DNA from: VMDJ01 sp038146785
GTDB taxonomy: Bacteria; Pseudomonadota; Gammaproteobacteria; Chromatiales; Chromatiaceae
Assembly: GCA_038146785.1 (NCBI GenBank)
Contig: JAYQSI010000007.1
Span: 1-45,294, forward strand
Length of the DNA: 45,294 nt
Direction of reading: 5' to 3'
This document shows, in pieces, positions 43,841-45,294 of the stretch; the stretch's first letter is position 1; each line of letters starts with the position of its first letter. The translations under genes and the position numbers were made by a program. Under the pieces are notes generated by a model. That model did no database searches and was not told the origin of the DNA. It saw nothing but the letters and a program-made list of their open reading frames with translations.

Positions 43841-44662
43841 ATGACCGCTGCACCCAGTCTGTTAAGCGCTGGTCTTGCCGTTTTGGCTGCACTGCTCTAC
43901 CTGCTAACGGTATGGCGGCAGGTATTGAACCTCGACAGCGGGGAGCGTGGCCAGCGGAAACAGATAGCACTCATGGGGGCTGCCGCGCTGGTTGCACATG
44001 GACTGGCCGCCTACTTACCGACTCTGGCGGGTGAATCCGGACTTGGCTTTTATCGCGTGGCGTCTCTGATGTTTCTCAGCATGGGGGTGATCAGCCTTAT
44101 TGCGCTGATTGTGAGGCCACTCCACACGTTATTGATTGTGCTGTTTCCACTGGCCGCCCTGTCCATTTTAGTTGCAACCTTTGCACCCGATACCAGCCGC
44201 CCGATGAGTGATTTGCCGGCCGGCATCTTGTCCCATGTATCCGCCTCCATTATCAGTTTCGCGGTGCTGGCACTGGCTGTGCTGCAGGGCTTGCTGGTGA
44301 CGGTGCAGTCGCGACAACTCAGACAGCATCGTAGCCGCGGCGTCATCCGCAAGCTGCCGCCCCTGGAGGCGGCATCAGCGCTATTCTTCGAGCTGACGGG
44401 AGCCGGGTTTCTCATTTTGACGGTTGCCATTGGCACAGGCGTAGTATTCGTTGAGGACCTGTTTGGCCAGCACTTGGTGCACAAGACAGTCCTGACCATG
44501 CTCGCCTGGTGGCTCTATGCAGTACTGTTAATGCAGTACTTCAGGAGAGGCTGGCGGGTGCAATCGGCCATTACGGTGAATCTGATTGCCTTCGGACTGG
44601 TAGTGGTGGGCTTCTTCGGCTCCAAGCTCGTGCTGGAGTTACTTCTTCCTGTAACCCAGTAG
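43841..44662 (+). CDS. ypjD: Inner-membrane protein YpjD (CcsA/CcmC-like fold)
   Basis: 273 residues with about eight hydrophobic segments. The HVSASIISFAVLALAVLQGL (~137-156) and GTGVVFVEDLFGQHLVHKTV regions match the cytochrome c assembly (CcsA) superfamily, whose conserved His bind haem. In most gammaproteobacteria this gene sits divergent from ffh and before a corB-like gene, exactly as here. Its precise role is unknown. The 118-base ffh-ypjD spacer must hold both promoters. Confidence 0.9.
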   Translation: MTAAPSLLSAGLAVLAALLYLLTVWRQVLNLDSGERGQRKQIALMGAAALVAHGLAAYLPTLAGESGLGFYRVASLMFLSMGVISLIALIVRPLHTLLIVLFPLAALSILVATFAPDTSRPMSDLPAGILSHVSASIISFAVLALAVLQGLLVTVQSRQLRQHRSRGVIRKLPPLEAASALFFELTGAGFLILTVAIGTGVVFVEDLFGQHLVHKTVLTMLAWWLYAVLLMQYFRRGWRVQSAITVNLIAFGLVVVGFFGSKLVLELLLPVTQ

Positions 44663-44757
44663 CACCGCGGGAGTATTGAGTCGTGAAAAGAGGCTTGTGT
44701 CGCGGCGCATTTTTCTCCAACATTTCCGATAACTAGCCACAGAGGCGATATCCACTT

Positions 44758-45294
44758 TTGAACGAGACCTCGCTGGGCGTGCTGTTTGCCGCACTGGCGC
44801 TTCTGATTCTGATCTCTGCATTCTTCTCCAGCTCAGAGACCAGCATGATGTCCTTGAACCGTTACCGGCTGAAGCACCTCAAAGGTACCGGTAATCGCGG
44901 CGCAAGACGTGCCATCAAGCTGTTGCAACGTCCAGATCGCCTCATTGGACTGATCCTGATTGGCAATAATCTGGTTAACATCCTTGCCTCGGCCATAGCC
45001 ACTGTCATCGCCATCCGGTTGTTTGGTGACGCCGGCATCGCGATCGCAACGCTGTGTTTGACGCTGGTCATTCTTATTTTTGCCGAAATCACCCCCAAGA
45101 CTATTGCAGCGCTGCACCCTGAACGCGTGGCGTTTCCTGCCAGCGCCATACTCGTCCCCTTGCAAAAGCTCATGATGCCGCTTGTCACATCAATCAACTG
45201 GCTCACCAACGGGATGCTAAAAATTATGGGCTTTTCCCAGAGGCCGCGGGTGACGACGCAGTATCTCAGGAAGAACTGCGCACCATTGTGACCG
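44758..45294 (+). CDS. CorB/HlyC-CorC family transporter, 5' part (runs off window)
   Basis: Start TTG at 44758 with AGAGG upstream (spacing a little long). Reads NETSLGVLFAALALLILISA then FFSSSETSMMSLNRYRLKHL, the DUF21/CNNM transmembrane domain opening, and GLILIGNNLVNILASAIATV, FAEITPKTIAALHPERVAF. The visible stop at 45289-45291 is a frame artefact: with one G added to the GGG near 45249 the text continues DDAVSQEELRTIVT, the standard link into the CBS-pair domain. Family members are linked to Mg/Co resistance or export. CDS continues beyond the edge. Confidence 0.87.

Overview
The window reads as gammaproteobacterial DNA, probably marine. It holds the Pseudomonas-like block aspS-ruvC-ruvA-ruvB-ybgC-tolQRAB-pal-cpoB-queE-queC-tRNA-Lys, and near the right end the equally classic ffh-rpsP-rimM-trmD-rplS block followed by dsbC, an aminotransferase and hom. 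I cannot name a species.

Region 1 (1-12.4 kb) is an AT-rich accessory island ending in an integrase remnant beside tRNA-Lys(UUU). Everything recognisable in it is on the minus strand except one small plus-strand remnant. From the tRNA outward: a broken tyrosine recombinase; a frameshifted HopJ-family gene; a multidomain gene that starts with a ubiquitin domain and continues through a bacterial Ig-like domain, FG-GAP/VCBS repeats, a GH16 laminarinase-type domain and a C-terminal beta-rich module; a serralysin/RTX metalloprotease with cadherin-, He_PIG- and VCBS-like repeats; and a gene with three tandem C-type lectin domains. The protease and lectin genes end in the same ~23-residue tail. A second motif (FSxFKxHVxxIF) occurs in the lectin, protease and glucanase genes. 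Many +/-1 frame breaks cross this region. In the ubiquitin domain there are exactly five, each repaired by adding one base, usually to a homopolymer run, so missing bases in the sequence are as likely as true gene decay.

Region 2 (12.5-36.5 kb) is core chromosome: tRNA-Lys, a YeeE/YedE sulfur transporter, queC/queE (queuosine), the Tol-Pal envelope system, RuvABC Holliday-junction resolution, aspS, an FmdB zinc ribbon, an SDR and an MFS transporter (convergent), gshA divergent from a PBP7-type endopeptidase, then a minus-strand run dgt-mazG-Nudix-prc, an FGE/SUMF1-like gene and yjdM. pal and cpoB each carry one apparent frameshift.

Region 3 (36.54-45.3 kb) is visibly more GC-rich. It begins at a sharp break where the last codons of hom run directly into the 3' third of a MetA-like homoserine O-succinyltransferase gene. 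Both genes are cut at the same point, so this may be a chimeric assembly join or a real rearrangement. Beyond it come hom, the aminotransferase, dsbC, rplS, trmD, rimM, rpsP and ffh (all minus), then ypjD and a corB-like gene on the plus strand that runs off the end.

The most unusual element is the ubiquitin-like domain (11016-11217). It is about 87% identical to eukaryotic ubiquitin over residues 1-69 after frame repair, yet it has no C-terminal Gly-Gly, it has lost the Ile44/Val70 patch, and it is fused to a glycan-degrading protein of the kind normally found outside the cell.
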